From Nemophila menziesii (lineage: Eukaryota; Streptophyta; Magnoliopsida; Boraginales; Hydrophyllaceae), in NCBI GenBank assembly GCA_029959085.1, contig JARWIR010000035.1, positions 4,508,501 through 4,572,500 on the forward strand: DNA of 64,000 bases. Reading direction: 5' to 3'. Below are positions 43,673 to 56,366 of the stretch, in pieces. Position numbers and translations under genes: made by a program. Positions within the stretch are counted from its first letter, which is position 1. Each line of letters starts with the position of its first letter. The notes beneath the pieces are model-generated. The model was not told where the DNA came from. It did not search any database and saw nothing but the letters and a program-made list of their open reading frames with translations.

Positions 43673-43779
43673 CGGTAGCGTGTGTCCCCGGTGTTAATCT
43701 TTTAGTGTTTAAGTGCATTTTTATTTTCAGTTTTACTCTTTCGTATGTTCTTCATTTCTCAGGTTTTACAGGTTTGTGT

Positions 43780-45534
43780 ATGCTCCCAAATCCTGAGAGG
43801 TTAGTTAGACTTGCAAACAAAAGGAAGAAAGAAGAAAAAGAAGCCAGAGAAAGAGAAGGGAGTTTAGCTAAAGAAGCAATGGCTCTTGAAGAAAATCATG
43901 AACCTAGAATGGTGGAAGATCCTCCTCCACCTGGACAACAAGCTCAACCTCCTATTAACAATGATTTGTGGTTAATAAATTTACCTGAACAAGCTCCGTA
44001 TCGCGCTCCTGCTCTTGGGATTGGTCCATAAAATATTAATGTCGCGAGATACAGACATGATCCTGGTATGTTATCTCAATTCAAGATATGGAAATTTCTG
44101 AGGAGAACCTGGAGAAGATCCAATTCGTGAAGTACAGAAATTCATGCAGATATGCGATTCATATATAACACAAGGTGTGTCCAGAGAACATATGTACTAT
44201 GCGAATTTTATATTCTTTTCGATAGACGCAGCTAGTGAGTGGCATGATTCGCAAGAAGCAGGATCGTTTAATAATTGGGATGAGCTGCAAACTGCATTTT
44301 TCGATAGATACTACCCAATTAACATGAGATTGATTCACAAATTCCTCTAACATCCTTTGATCAAGAAAATGAAGAAGCTTTGGGTAGAAGGTGGACAAGA
44401 TTCCAACTATCTTAAGAAGAGTTCCGAATCATGGCCTCACAAAACCACAACATGTGAAGATATTCTATAAGGGCCTTGATGGGCAATCAATAAAAGACCT
44501 CGATTTGTTTTGTGGCGGTTGATTTTTACAGGTACAACCTGTTAATGCTAAAGTTATTTTGGATAGAACAGTAAAGAATGAGATGGGTTCAAACACCATG
44601 AGAACACCTAGCCGAGGTGGAGTTTATAGAGAGAGTAGTGCTGGAATCGATGAAAAATTCTCTTTGTTAGAAAATAAATTGAAGAATACATTAGAGCAAT
44701 AATTGAAACAACTTACCTTAGCAGTTAAAGAAGGTTTTTCAAGTAAAAGAGCAGATGTTAATGTTACACAAGAGATGCATGGGTGTTAGAACTATGGTGT
44801 ACAAGATCACGATTTGGAGCATTGTCAAAGTAATCCTGAATCCTTAATGCCTGTTTCCAACTAAGGGAACTATAATTCACGTGGTCAAGGGTATCAACCA
44901 AATAGAAACCATCCGGATTTCCAATATTCAAATCCTAGTGGGGCAGCTAATCTGACTTATGTATATAAACCACGTCCCCAAGGTAACAACTATAAACCAA
45001 GACCATAGAATAACTACCAAGGGGGACAAGGTTATGGAAATAAAGCTCAAAGACAACCTCCGCAAGACACCTACAATGAAGCTATGAATCTAGAAGCTTT
45101 ACTAGCTCAAACTCTAGAAGGTGCGGTAGATATTCATCAAACTTTAGAAAAATTGATCGCCCTTCAAACAAAACCATGTCAAGATCAGCAATCTTCTGCC
45201 GCAACAATTAAGATGTTAGAAAACAAAATGGCTCAGATGGAAAAACAGCAGCGTCCACAAAAAGCAACTCCCAAGTGACACTGAAAATCCAAGACCAAAA
45301 GAAGATTGTAATGCTATAGCGCTCAGAAGTGGTAAGAAACTCCCCTACCTCCTTTTCCTGTTATGAAAAAAAGAAACAACCAGAAAAAGAAAAAGAGGTA
45401 GAGGATGTAGTGGAAAAAGATGGTGAATTTCAAGTAGTGGAAGTGGAGAAGATTCCAGAAATTCCTAAGAGAAAGATGTTGTAGAAACCCGTCCTCCTCC
45501 ACCTTTTCCCTCAAGAGTTCAGAAGAAAGGAGAT
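43780..45534 (+). pseudogene. Element G gag
   Basis: The natural start is ATG at 43780 (MLPNPERLVRLANKRKKEE), shorter at the N-terminus than gag of A and B. The frame stops at 44031 (GIGP then TAA). Capsid pieces follow ('QICDSYITQGVSREHMYYANF', 'FFDRYYPINMRL', 44144-44350), then 'NEMGSNTMRTPSRGG' and 'LKQLTLAVKEGFSS'. The zinc knuckle has lost a Cys codon to a neighbouring TAG (near 44789). The Gln-rich linker is at 45084-45278. Confidence 0.78.
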
Positions 45535-46155
45535 ATGGCTGATTATCAGAGATTCTTAAATGTGGTGAGTAGTATTAATATTAACATACCATTTTTAGAT
45601 GCTATTAAAGATGTACCAATGTATGTGAAGTTCTTGAAGAGGGCCCTCACCAATAAAAGGCCATATTGTGATAATGAGATGATAGGATTGCCAGAAGAGT
45701 GTAGTGAAATCTGTCAGAGTAAGTTTCCACCTAAGTTACTTGATCCTGGGAGCTTTACAATTCCGATTTCTATTGGTATTAAGTGGCAAGGAAAAGCTCT
45801 ATACGATTTGGGTGCGAGTATTAATCTTATGTCCAAATCGATTTTTGAAAAGTTGAAGATAGGTAATGCAAGACCGACCTCTATGGTCTTGCAAATGGCT
45901 GATAGATCCCTCGCACATCCTGAGGGACGAATAGAAGATGTCCTTGTCAAGGAAGGTACTTTAATTTTTCCCATTGATTTTGTTAGTCTTGAATACTACA
46001 CGGATAGGAATGTCCCCATGATTTTGGGACGACCATTCCTAGCCATGGGGCGTACTTTAATTGATGTAGAAAATGGAGAATTGACTATACGAATACAAGA
46101 CGAGGCGGTAAAGTTCAATGCTTTTAAGGCTGTGAAGTTTCCAGATTCCAAGTGA
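45535..46155 (+). pseudogene. Element G aspartic protease
   Basis: 206 open codons: 'MADYQRFLNVVSSININIPF', 'NKRPYCDNEMIGLPEECSEI', the active site 'YDLGASINLMSKSIF' and 'MILGRPFLAMGRTLIDVENG'. The domain looks complete. The frame ends at TGA 46153-46155 (PDSK then stop). Confidence 0.85.
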
Positions 46156-46199
46156 GATTGTTTCCGAACGGATGTAGTAGAAGATGTTGCACAAGAGGT

Positions 46200-47615
46200 A
46201 TTTGATTGTTTTAATTATGATGATGTTTTGTAGGTTTCCTTAAAACTTGACTTACCTGAGATAATGGAAGAGCTTGCCGAAACATCGGCAGCTCTTAATT
46301 CTGAGAACCCAAAGTATAGGCGTCCTACCTATGAACCTGTAAGAGATCCCGGGGAAATAATAACTAAAAAAAAACCATCCACTGAATCTCCTCCTCAGTT
46401 GGAAGAAAAATCATTACCAGCACACTTGAGGTATGCGTATTTAGGTACTAATGAATCTACTTGTTATTGTTTCAGCTACTTTAACAAGTCCTCAAGAAGA
46501 TAAACTGCTGCGTGTTCCGAGAGCTAATAAAGACGCGATTGGGTTTGACTATTGCTGACATCAAAGGTATTAGTCCTTCCTATTGCCAACACAAAATTAT
46601 TTTGGATGATCATAGTGCATGCTCAGTTGAAGGCCAAAGGAGATTGATGCTAGCTACGAAATAAGTGGTGAAGAAAGAAGTTATTAAGCTACTAAATGCG
46701 GGAATCATCTATCCCATAGCTAGTAGTGAATGGGTGAGTCTGGTTCAATGCGTGCCAAAGAAGGGAGGTATCACTACCGGCCTAAATGCTCAGAATGAAG
46801 CCATTCCCTTGAGAACCTTTGTTGGATGGAGAGTGTGAATGGATTATCGTAAGTTGAAGAAGGCTACCAGAAAATATCGCTCCCCTCTTACATTCATATA
46901 TCAGATGTTAGACAAATTGGATGGTAGGGAATATTTTAGATGGGTATTCAAGATATAACCAGATTTATGTAGATTCGAAAGACCAACACAAAACCACATT
47001 TACATGTCCTTATGGTATCTTTGCCTTTCGAAGGATGCCTTTTGGACTATGTAATGCACCTGCTACTTTTCAGAGATGTATGATGGCGATTTTCTGGGAC
47101 ATGATCGATAACTTCCTTGAGGTATTTATGGATGACTTTTCTGTGTTTGGTAATAACTTTGATGAGTGTTAACAGAATTTGGAGAAGGTACTGATTAGAT
47201 GCAAGGATACTAATTTGGTTTTGAACATGGAAAAATGTCACTCTGGTTCGTGAAGGTATAGTGTTGGGACACAAGGTTTTGAATTCAGGTTTAGAAGTGG
47301 ATTGTGCTAAAATTGAGGTAATTAAGACTCTTCCTCCTCCAATTTCTGTTAAAGGGGTAAGAAGCTTCTTAGGCCATGCTAGGTTTTATCGTCGTTTCAT
47401 TAAAGACTTCTCTAAGATCGCTACGCCATTGTGTAACTTACTCTAAAAGGACGCCAAATTCCTTTTTGATGAAGCTTGCATGATGGCATTTCAAGAGATT
47501 AAAGAGAATTTTATTACTGCACCTATTGTATTACCTCCTGATTGGAAGATTCTGTTTGAAGTTATGTGTGATCCTAGTGATTGAGCTATGGGTGCTGTGT
47601 TGGGTCACAGAAAAG
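46200..47615 (+). pseudogene. Element G reverse transcriptase and start of RNase H
   Basis: Broken into 46264-46503, 46921-47172 and 47261-47446, plus shorter pieces. The palm is intact ('MPFGLCNAPATFQRCMM', 'FMDDFSVFGNNF'). 'VRSFLGHARFYRRFI' and 'MGAVLGHRKDK' mark thumb and RNase H start. Stops include TAA in place of a Lys or Gln codon near 46665 and 47170. Family sequence ends at about 47615. Confidence 0.83.
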
Positions 47616-49740
47616 ATAAGGAATATCTGGTGAATAGTTGTCCTAAAAGGACACTTGACTTTAAAATTCCCTCGGATGTTGGAAAGCGTCTTAAACAAAT
47701 TTTCAACATTTGTGAGTGTTTGGGTGTGCTGCTTATGCTCACACTAAAGATTGGAAATCGGATCCTAGGTCCATTATATGCATTATGTTAGGTTATCAAC
47801 AACAATATTGTGTGAAGGGTTATAGGTTATGGGAAAAAGATGCTAGAGGCATCAAAATTATCAGTATTAGGGATTTAATCTTTGATGAACTGACTTTTTT
47901 TTGAATGTTCATGATGTTATAGGTAATAATGCTCAGCCTGAACCAATAAGTCAAAAGGTGGGATTAGAGCTTGAGGTGGAGCCCCAAACTATAGCTGATC
48001 ATTTGAATGCAGATCCAACTGGTGACCCTGAGGATGTAACACAAACCAATCAACATGATGATGTCATTAAGAAACCACTACAACTCAGTGAGTTATCAAT
48101 AGGGGAGCGTCATGATTACTAGTTAACTAGAGATAGACAAAAAAGAAATATCAGTGCACCTTCTAGGTATTTCTATGCTGATCTAGTGTATACTGCGCTA
48201 ACTGCAGCTGTTGAGGTAAAATGCACTGAACCATCTTCTTATCTAGATGCTCTTGAGTCTGGTGAGTATGATATTTGGTATGATTCCCTGCTTGAGGAGA
48301 TGAATTATATGAAAATTAATAATACTTGGATTTTAGTTAAGGTTTTTGGATATCAAAATGCTATTGAGTGTAGATGGTTGTATAAGCTTAAGGAGGGTGT
48401 AACTGAGCATGATCCCACTATATATAAAGCTATACTTGTTGTTAAAGGCTATACTCAAAGGGAAGGATAGATTATAATGAGATTTTTTCACTTGTAGTTA
48501 AATTCAAAACCATTAGGTGTATGCTAACTTATAATGTTTGTTTTGATCTTGAAGTTGACCAAATAGATGTGAAAACAGCTTTCTTACAAAGTGAATTAGA
48601 TGAAACTATTTTTATGAGACAATTGAGGGCTTTGTTGAGAAAAGTTTGCCTGATCATGTACGCTAAATAAATATTTGTATGGATTAAAATATTCCCCTAG
48701 ACAGTGGTATAAAATATTTGACTCCTTTATGCTTGAACTTGGTTTTATGAGGTTTGAATATGATGCTTGTTCATATGTTCTACTAAATCAGGCTGCTAGT
48801 GTAAATGTGCTCCTATATATTGATGACATTTTCTTGATTATTAAGTCTTTCCATGCTATAAAAGTCTTGGTATAGTCCTTAAGTAAGATGTTTGAAATGA
48901 AAGACTTAGGTGAGGCTAAAAGGATTCTTGGCATGATAACTCGTGTAGATAGAAAAAATTGTTGTTGAAATTGCATCAGGGGCCTTATTTGAAAAAAGTG
49001 GTGTCTAAATATGGTAGCTTGAACTGCAAATAAGTTTTGTCTCCCTTGGCTGGTCATACTGTCTTGTCTAAGCAGCTTTGCCCCAAGTCTTAGTTAGAGA
49101 TTGTGAGAATGAACTCTATCCCTTATGCAAATGTGATTGGTTGGTTCCTTAATGTATGTTAGGATTAGTACTCGACCAGAATTATCTGTTGATATATCTT
49201 TACTTAGTAGGTAAATGTCTAACCTTAGGTTTAAGCATTGGCTTGTACTTAAGCATGTTCTGGCCTATGTCAGTGGTACTTTAAATATTGGTTTATGTTT
49301 GGGGAATCATCATGTGCCTTATTGGTTAACAAGTTATGTGGACTGGTGATAAGGATTCTAGAAAATCCACTACTACTTATTGTTTTACTTTGTGAGGAAA
49401 TTGTATTTCATGGAAATCTCGATTGCATCCATTAGTAGCATTATCTACTATCGAATCTGAGTATGTAGCTATTAGAGATGCAGCTTAGGAAGGTATTTGG
49501 CTTCAGAACTTACTAAAAGAACTTAAATTACTGAAATGCAAGGTGAATTTATATTTTGCTAGTCAAAGTGTAATTCAGTTGAGTAAAAACCCAGTATATC
49601 ATGAAAGAACCAAGCACACTAATGTTAAATTTCACTATATTAGAGATGTGCTTGACAATGGTTAGTTGAAGTTGTTAAAAGTAGAAACAAGAGGAAACTC
49701 CTGTTGATTTTGGAACTAAAATTGTTACTAATATCAAGTT
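47616..49740 (+). pseudogene. Element H copia pol (integrase end, RT, RNase H)
   Basis: 'EYLVNSCPKRTLDFKIPSDV' and, in another frame, 'FGCAAYAHTKDWKSDPRSI' and 'KGYRLWEKDARGIKIISIRD' are the copia integrase C-terminal region. RT follows with 'ALESGEYDIWYDSLLEEMNYM', 'KAILVVKGYTQREG', 'QIDVKTAFLQSELDETIFM', 'MYGLKYSPRQWYKIFDSFM' and the catalytic 'LLYIDDIFLI'. RNase H ends with 'STIESEYVAIRDAA' and 'HTNVKFHYIRDVLDNG'. At least six frame breaks or stops. Confidence 0.85.
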
Positions 49741-49833
49741 TAAACATTTTTTAGACTTGTTATTTCTTGGTTGATTGTGATATAGATGTGCAGATGATGA
49801 AAGGGTTACTTTCACTGCCCATGAAAGGGAATT

Positions 49834-50253
49834 TGTTGGGACTTTTGGGTTTGACAGTCCATAGTCCACGGCCACTGTGGCATATTTGTGGTCAGCTACT
49901 TAATGGTTACGTTTATTTATCTTGACGCTTGGTTAGATAAAACATGAACGGCTGAGAATGAGGTTGAAGGTTGTCTCATATAAAAGGCCATTATTCACCT
50001 TTTCTCATTTCACTTCTTCCCGTTACTCTTTCTCTCAACTTATTCTCTCAAAACCCTAATCCTAGAATAGCTAAACCGTTGTTTTCATTCAGTGATAGCT
50101 TTTGAGTGATTAGATTAGATAATAATTTAGCAAATTTGTAAGATTGAATCTTCTGGTTCAATCATTGAGTAATCTAAAGTTGGTTCACGTTTTCGTGATA
50201 GCCTTTTGTGTGGCTTTCATTGCAACTGTTTCACTTCTCAAAGCATCAACCAT
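49834..50253 (+). repeat. 3' LTR of element H (right end approximate)
   Basis: TGTTGGGAC follows the purine tract GAAAGGGA (49823-49830). A TATAAAA box is at 49980, with a pyrimidine-rich leader after it. The right end (near a CAACCA at about 50253) is a guess because no second LTR or target duplication is available. Confidence 0.6.
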
Positions 50254-51255
50254 CGTTGATGTAGCTTTAGCACCTTCTAGCATTATCATTTGAAATAAAA
50301 AACTATCAATATAAACCTCTTAACCAAAATAAAGATTCTTATATTCATGCATATTTCATGAATATTTTGTAAAATTCTTACTAGAAATTTTAAGATTTTG
50401 AGAGAATATGACACTATTATACCATAAATGTAGTTATATGAGGAAGGCAGTATGGTCAGATTATAGTTTCAAAACATAGCCTCCACCACACAACAAGACA
50501 CTCACCAATATGAAATTAGGAATAACAAAAGATAAAACCATAGTTTCATTAAAAAATGCAAGAGAAAAGCATGAGAATATAATATTGGTACTAAGTTATT
50601 ACATACCTTTTTATTTGGTTACATACCAGATGTACCTAAAACAAGTTTGCTGAAATGTTTCATTTTCAATCCTTCAATTTATGTATCAGAAAAGTAAAAA
50701 AATAAGTTTATAGTCAATATAAAAATATATGAATTTAACATCAAAATAAAGAAAACAATTCTCCCCACACTTGAGGCGTCCTCCTGAAAGTTTGCAGAAG
50801 GCATTTCTAATTTTCAGAGAAAGAATATATGTATAATTATGTTCTTGCAGGTGTGTATAGATAGAGACACAAATTAAACAATGTTTAGGTTACATTTAAA
50901 ATCAACAATTCTAAAATCAATAATACCCAAAGGTATGTATTTTTGTAAGATTGTGTTTAGGACTTCTAAGCTTGAATCTGTTGAAAAGCAAAGCCTCCCT
51001 GTATTGTTGTCCAAGAAAACCTTCTACAACATGATGTCATATAGGGTTATTAAGCTCAATTAGGGACCAACTAATCTTACCTTACTTTGGGTTCTCCGAT
51101 TGTTGATGGCGTATGCAAGCCAGGTTGACGATGGTGGCATATGGTTCCCTAGCTGCACAGACTAGAGACACAGAGAAAATCTAAAAACCATTTAAACTTA
51201 AATACGATTTTAAGTTAAAAATTAAATAATTAACATAATTTAGGTTCCAGGAGAG
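50254..51255. other. Gene-free AT-rich DNA
   Basis: No family is recognised. A stretch at 50760-51070 is less AT-rich and has a short open frame (50881-51063) without any feature that would mark it as a protein. Confidence 0.35.
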
Positions 51256-51628
51256 CTTCGTAGTGGAAAGGTGAGTTTGTAGAGGTGGATAATGGTAGTC
51301 GAATGGTGGAAAGGGTAATGGTTAATGGTACTCGAGTTGTAGAGTGGTGGAACGATGAGTGTGAAGATGGTGTAGAATTGTACTCGAGCGACGGCTTGGT
51401 GAAAAAGTGACTGTGAAGATGATGGAGAATGCTATCAACCAGTGGTTAGTTGGAAATGTGAGTGGGAAGATGGTGGAGAATGGTACTTGTGTGGCGTCTT
51501 GGTGGAAAGGTGAGTGTAAAGATGGTAGAGAATGGTACTCTAATGGCTGCTTGGTGGAAAGATGAGTATGAATATGGTGGAGAATAGTAGTCCAATTCGG
51601 GGATTGGTGGAAAGGTGAGTGAAGGATG
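51256..51628 (+). repeat. Minisatellite, about 7 units of about 52 bp
   Basis: The consensus unit is roughly TGGTGGAAAGGTGAGTGTGA, then AGATGGTGGAGAATGGTACT, then CGAGTGGCGGCT. Units begin near 51260, 51303, 51343, 51396, 51449, 51500, 51552 and 51604. Middle units are regular at 51-53 bp; the first two are shorter and diverged. Confidence 0.85.
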
Positions 51629-52394
51629 AAGGAAAAGTAATCATATTAGGTTTAATTTGAGAAATGAAATATGTTTTTTTGTGTTCGTTTGTTTATTTTT
51701 TATTTTTTTAGCAATTAATAAGAAATAGTTGTCCAATGTGTTTAGTTATTTTTTTAATAAAAAATTAAAGAGTGAATAATTAATTTTCTTAATGACAACT
51801 GGGTCAGAAATGATATTGGCCACTATTTATGTTAAAAGATCTGTATCTTAGAATTTTTATTTATTTTATGATATAGATATTAGGTTATTTTATATATAAA
51901 CTTTTTCAATTTTATAGACAGATTATATTATAAAGGATTTGTGCAAAAAGGTTTTTTTTTTTAGACTTTTTGGGTTAAATTAGGATAATATATATCATTA
52001 CTTGAAAACATAATATACTTATGACACATTAGTTTATTCCAAACGATTTTGATATATTTCGTAATTTTTTTGGATAACTAGTATTTTATAAATAGATAAT
52101 ATATAATAATGCAAATTATATCTTACTTAAATGAACATTCATATCCTTATTCATATGATACCATTCTTACTTCTTAAATTTTTTCAAAACCTTCATAATG
52201 TGAAAATATTAAACTTCTTAAAATAACACCTATTTGTCGCTAAATCATACTCTAATAACTAGATTATCTATCTTACACCAGTATTCTTACATGGTCAAGA
52301 AAATCCTTAATTATATGTTATATATAGAATATTAGTATGTGGTATACATGACCTAACATTGTAAGGAATAATTTTTTTCTAAAATAATGCAATG
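51629..52394. other. Gene-free AT-rich DNA
   Basis: Nothing recognised. Confidence 0.3.
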
Positions 52395-52456
52395 TTAGGG
52401 ATTCGACATCTGTACCTCTTGGTTGAGAAACAAGGTCCTGACCAGTTGAGCTAACC
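52395..52456 (-). repeat. tRNA-like sequence, probable SINE head or tRNA relic
   Basis: Read on the minus strand, TTAGCTCAACTGGT matches the Pol III A box and GTCGAATCCC about 33 nt later matches the B box, with spacing as in a tRNA gene. The acceptor stem and the first bases are not present, so it is not a working tRNA. The 3' body of a SINE could not be delimited in the AT-rich surroundings. Confidence 0.4.
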
Positions 52457-53426
52457 TAATTGATTTGGAATATTGATTTAACATATTGATCAATGTAAAA
52501 TATGAAAATAATCAAAATATTTGAACAATATATTAGAGATATAATTTCATGAGATCATATGAGCAATGTTTTATATTAGTTTAGGTAACTATACTTAGGT
52601 TAGGGATAATTAATGAATTTTGAAGAACAAGACACGTGATATTATTTAGGTGTGATGAATATTTTGGTGAACTACATGAAGTAGTTTTAGTAATCAGGAC
52701 ATACATGACAAACTTGTTTAAGAGACTTCAAAACTTGAGAAACCATGATTCTACCCAAAGAAAGTTTTGCTTAAGGTAATAATACATATTTATTCAATAC
52801 TAAATATATCAACCATATTTGAGTAATATATTTGATTTTTGTTCACATAGGTTTTATGTATGACATACGAGTTTTAAACAATCTAAGGTTGTATATATTG
52901 TAACATTCACTTTCAAGTAAATTTAAGAGAAACTTGTATGTATTATCATACACCGTATAAATTTATTGTCAGAATATATTATTGCTCAATCATTATGAGT
53001 TTTACTTAATCCTTTATATTTTTGGCATTAGACTCTATAGAATCAAACACATTGTCTATTGATATCAAGAAGTGTATATTAAGTTGCATGAAAAACTTTA
53101 GGTTAATGAATTTCAATGAAATTAAAATTTATATAGAAAAGTACCACTACGAATATATGTAATTTTTTTACACTAAACACCTAAAATGATATATTAGAAA
53201 AAACTAGAGAGCAAACATTCTTCAACATTCAAATTAAAACTAGTATCATACATAGTATGTCTAAAAATAGATCTAATAAATAAGATCATGAGTCCTTATA
53301 TAAGAAAATCATAATTTTTTATAAAAAATGTTATTAATTTACAAAAGTGAAATGAAAAGTGTACTTTAAAGTATGTTCTATTACATTCCAACAAATAAAA
53401 TTAAAGGTGGTTTACATATTATAATC
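52457..53426. other. Gene-free AT-rich DNA
   Basis: Nothing recognised. Several poly-A/T tracts. Confidence 0.3.
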
Positions 53427-53800
53427 TTACATATTTAAGAAAATAAAATATAACGAATGACCCAAGACTATAATTTTATCATTATGAGTATGTTCATCCT
53501 CATTTGCATCCTTATCCTTTGAACGAATTAGAATATATTTCATCCTTTCAGTAAATTCAGTTCTTCTTTTCCGTTCGATGATAAGAGCCAGGCTTTCTTT
53601 GTATGTAGTCATACAAATAAATCTTTGGTAGCATAATTTTATCTACAAACACCATTTTTGCCTGTGTCAAAAGAAATTAAATATGTACCTTGTCTTGTCA
53701 TTATAACATCATCATTCATCCTAAACCCAAGAACTCTTCCTAGTCCTTTTACGTTTATCCAATACCGATTAATCCCGTTTTATACAAAAACACATTATAT
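53427..53800 (-). pseudogene. Possible protein-coding relic of unknown type
   Basis: On the minus strand a piece reading 'INRYWINVKGLGRVLGFRMN' is followed by a potential GT-AG intron (GTACAT...GACACAG) and then 'KMVFVDKIMLPKIYLYDYIQ'. A 61-codon frame overlaps it (53612 to 53427). Codon composition looks more protein-like than the surroundings. I do not recognise a family; a degraded host gene or transposon exon is possible. Confidence 0.2.
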
Positions 53801-56024
53801 TAGACGTGTTGTTTGTCATTTTAAGTAATGAGTGATTTACATTTTAGGTATCAGAAGAACATTAATAAATTTTCTATAGATTTCAGAATTTTTTGTTTAT
53901 TTACTAGATTAATAAAAAAAATTTCTAGTTTATATTAAAAAATGTAAGTTACCTACAAAAACTTAGAAGTAACAAAATATTGACGATAAAATATTGATTA
54001 ACATGTAAGTCTACAAAATAGAATAAAATGTTTAGTAGCATCAAACTTAGTGTAATTTTCTGGAAAAAATGATAATAATCCTCTCTCAAACGTACAATCC
54101 TTCCATTTGACAAATTATAGCCCTTTTTAGTAAAAAACTATTATTATGTTATACTTTTATTTAATTTATCATTAGTTTAAGATATTAGAATCGTTTTTCT
54201 TAATAATTTGATTAAAAGTTTAATCAAATAATATATCTATTTATCAATATAGTTTATTTTTAGCCAGTTAAGAAAAAGAAAAGTATGGATAGTATTCATT
54301 TTTATAGAGTATGTCCAAAACGAAACCAACCTTTCAAACAGTATATGTTATATGGTAATTCAGTTTTGGTATAATATAGATTTAATTTTTTTTAATAAAT
54401 TTAATTGTTTGATATATTTTAACAATCTAAATGTTTTTTATTTTAATTATACTAATTAAAATAATATAATGTTTAAACTTTCTTTTTGTTTAATTTTTAC
54501 TATTATTGTTACTATAATATCTTGGTTTTATTAATGAAAATAGAAAAAAACAAATTAGGTTTTAAAATATAGAAATTAGATATAGAATCCCAAGTGATAG
54601 TTTCATGTAATCAACACTTTGTTTTATTATATAGTGTTCTTATAATTACCTAATTGAAATGACATGATCGATGATCAAATATTTATCTTCTTGAATATCC
54701 TTAGCATTTATAAAATTCTTTACCTGCCACATATACATATAAACATAAAAATTAAATATTTATATTGACATAGGATAACTATTATGAAAAAAATTGATGG
54801 ATTTAATTTTCTTAATCTATATATTTTAATAGGGGTTGAATAAAACCCATATGAAAAGTATAAACGTTAGAGTGAACAAGATTTCTTTAATTTGTTTAAG
54901 ATAAAAAAAATCTAGAAATATTTTATTCAACAAAAACAACATATTTAACAATAATACAAATTTACTTAATTCAGACTAAATACACATATATAAAATAGTA
55001 CAATAAAATACAAATAAACATACACACACATGTATACATATATAATCTGACCTCATTATTTAGATTAATAAAACATGTGACTCTAAGTACATACTAAATA
55101 ACATTAACATAAATTAGATTTATAGAATATATTATTATATATATAATATAGTAAAATTATATTAAAAAATACATTATAATAATTTATAATTTATAAAATA
55201 TAAAAATTTATTAACTTAAATAAATACTAAATTATTAATGAGATTATTAATTATAACAGATTCAAAATAATGTAAAAACATTAAACACTGAATTAATTAT
55301 ATACATAATTTTTAAAATACTACACCAAATACAAAAAAAGTAGATTTATACTTAAGTATATGTATAATATTAAACACTAAATACACTAATCTACACTAAA
55401 CTACACTAAATTACACTTAATTAAACACTAAATTACACTAAATTATGTAAAAAAAATTAAATCTATACATAATTTTTGAAATGATATACCAGATAAGAAG
55501 AAAGTAAATTAATATCTATGTATATGAATATTAAAAAAACTGATCTATAATAGTAATTTTGATAGATCTAATATATGTCAAATACATATAAAATTAAATT
55601 TTATAAAAACTAATTTAAAATTACCCAATCATAGTAACAAAATTTCGATCCATAATATTTATTATTAAAGATCAAAGATATGCAAAAATATAACAAAATT
55701 AAACCAATATATTATTATTGAATTGATATATAAAATATTATAATAGAATACAACTATAACGTTCCATAATACAAACAAAAAGTAAAACTATATTGACTAA
55801 TACATTATATTAATTGTTTAGGCGCATAGATAAATTCTTTTGTTTCATTGAATTGGATCATATGAAACTAATATCGATTCAAGTTTAATGAAAATAATGG
55901 TTTCATAAAATGAACATACAGATTTATTATCACACACATTTAGTTCTAATGTCTTCAATTATTACGAGCATAGGCTCATCTATTTTTTAGCATTTATGAT
56001 TATGTTCCTACTTTTGACTTTTAG
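53801..56024. other. Very AT-rich gene-free DNA with a short CACTAAA tandem stretch
   Basis: One of the most AT-rich parts of the window. At about 55368-55445 the motif TACACTAAA repeats about six times with variation. No genes seen. Confidence 0.45.
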
Positions 56025-56366
56025 TTGACATCTTGGAATGATTATTTGTTTGTGTTTGTGAAAATTAATGAGTCCTTGGGATTATCCTCATGCACAGTTT
56101 CTCATATTTTACTCACAAATTTATGTGAAAGCTTATTTTTTGCATTGCACAATATTCTACAGGTTTGTGTTGAATACGGGTTCCCAGTTGAAGGAAACCG
56201 ATTTCCATATTCTCTATATTAGTTTTTGAATAGGGTTTGTGCATCAAGAACCAAGTTTCTATTTTTGTTCAGCTGTTGAAGTGTTTCTTCTTATTTTCCT
56301 TGTAAATAATTCAATTCTCGATGGTTCTTTTTAAAATCAGTTGAAATAGATTGGGTAGTTGATTAC
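56025..56366 (+). other. Unassigned DNA with a degenerate palindrome pair
   Basis: Around 56178-56206 'CGGGTTCCCAGTT' and 'GGAAACCGATTTCC' look like a decayed version of the CCGGGTTCCCGG pairs in elements A and B. No other element sequence could be matched. Confidence 0.25.

Larger units (their letters stand above)
42066..47615 (+). mobile_element. Element G: Athila-type retrotransposon, 3' truncated
   Basis: 5' LTR, primer site, gag, protease and RT in normal order, ending in the RNase H region at about 47615 where copia sequence begins. No 3' LTR. Older than A and B judging by the number of stops and frameshifts. Confidence 0.85.
47616..50253 (+). mobile_element. Element H: Ty1/copia retrotransposon, 5' truncated
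   Basis: It starts in the integrase C-terminal region and runs through RT and RNase H to a purine tract and 3' LTR. The 5' LTR, gag, protease and integrase core are missing. The left end joins Ty3-type element G without a gap. Confidence 0.82.

Noticed and set aside
52395..52456. Functional tRNA gene
   Set aside because: Only the A and B boxes are kept. The acceptor stem cannot pair and there is no terminator at the right distance.
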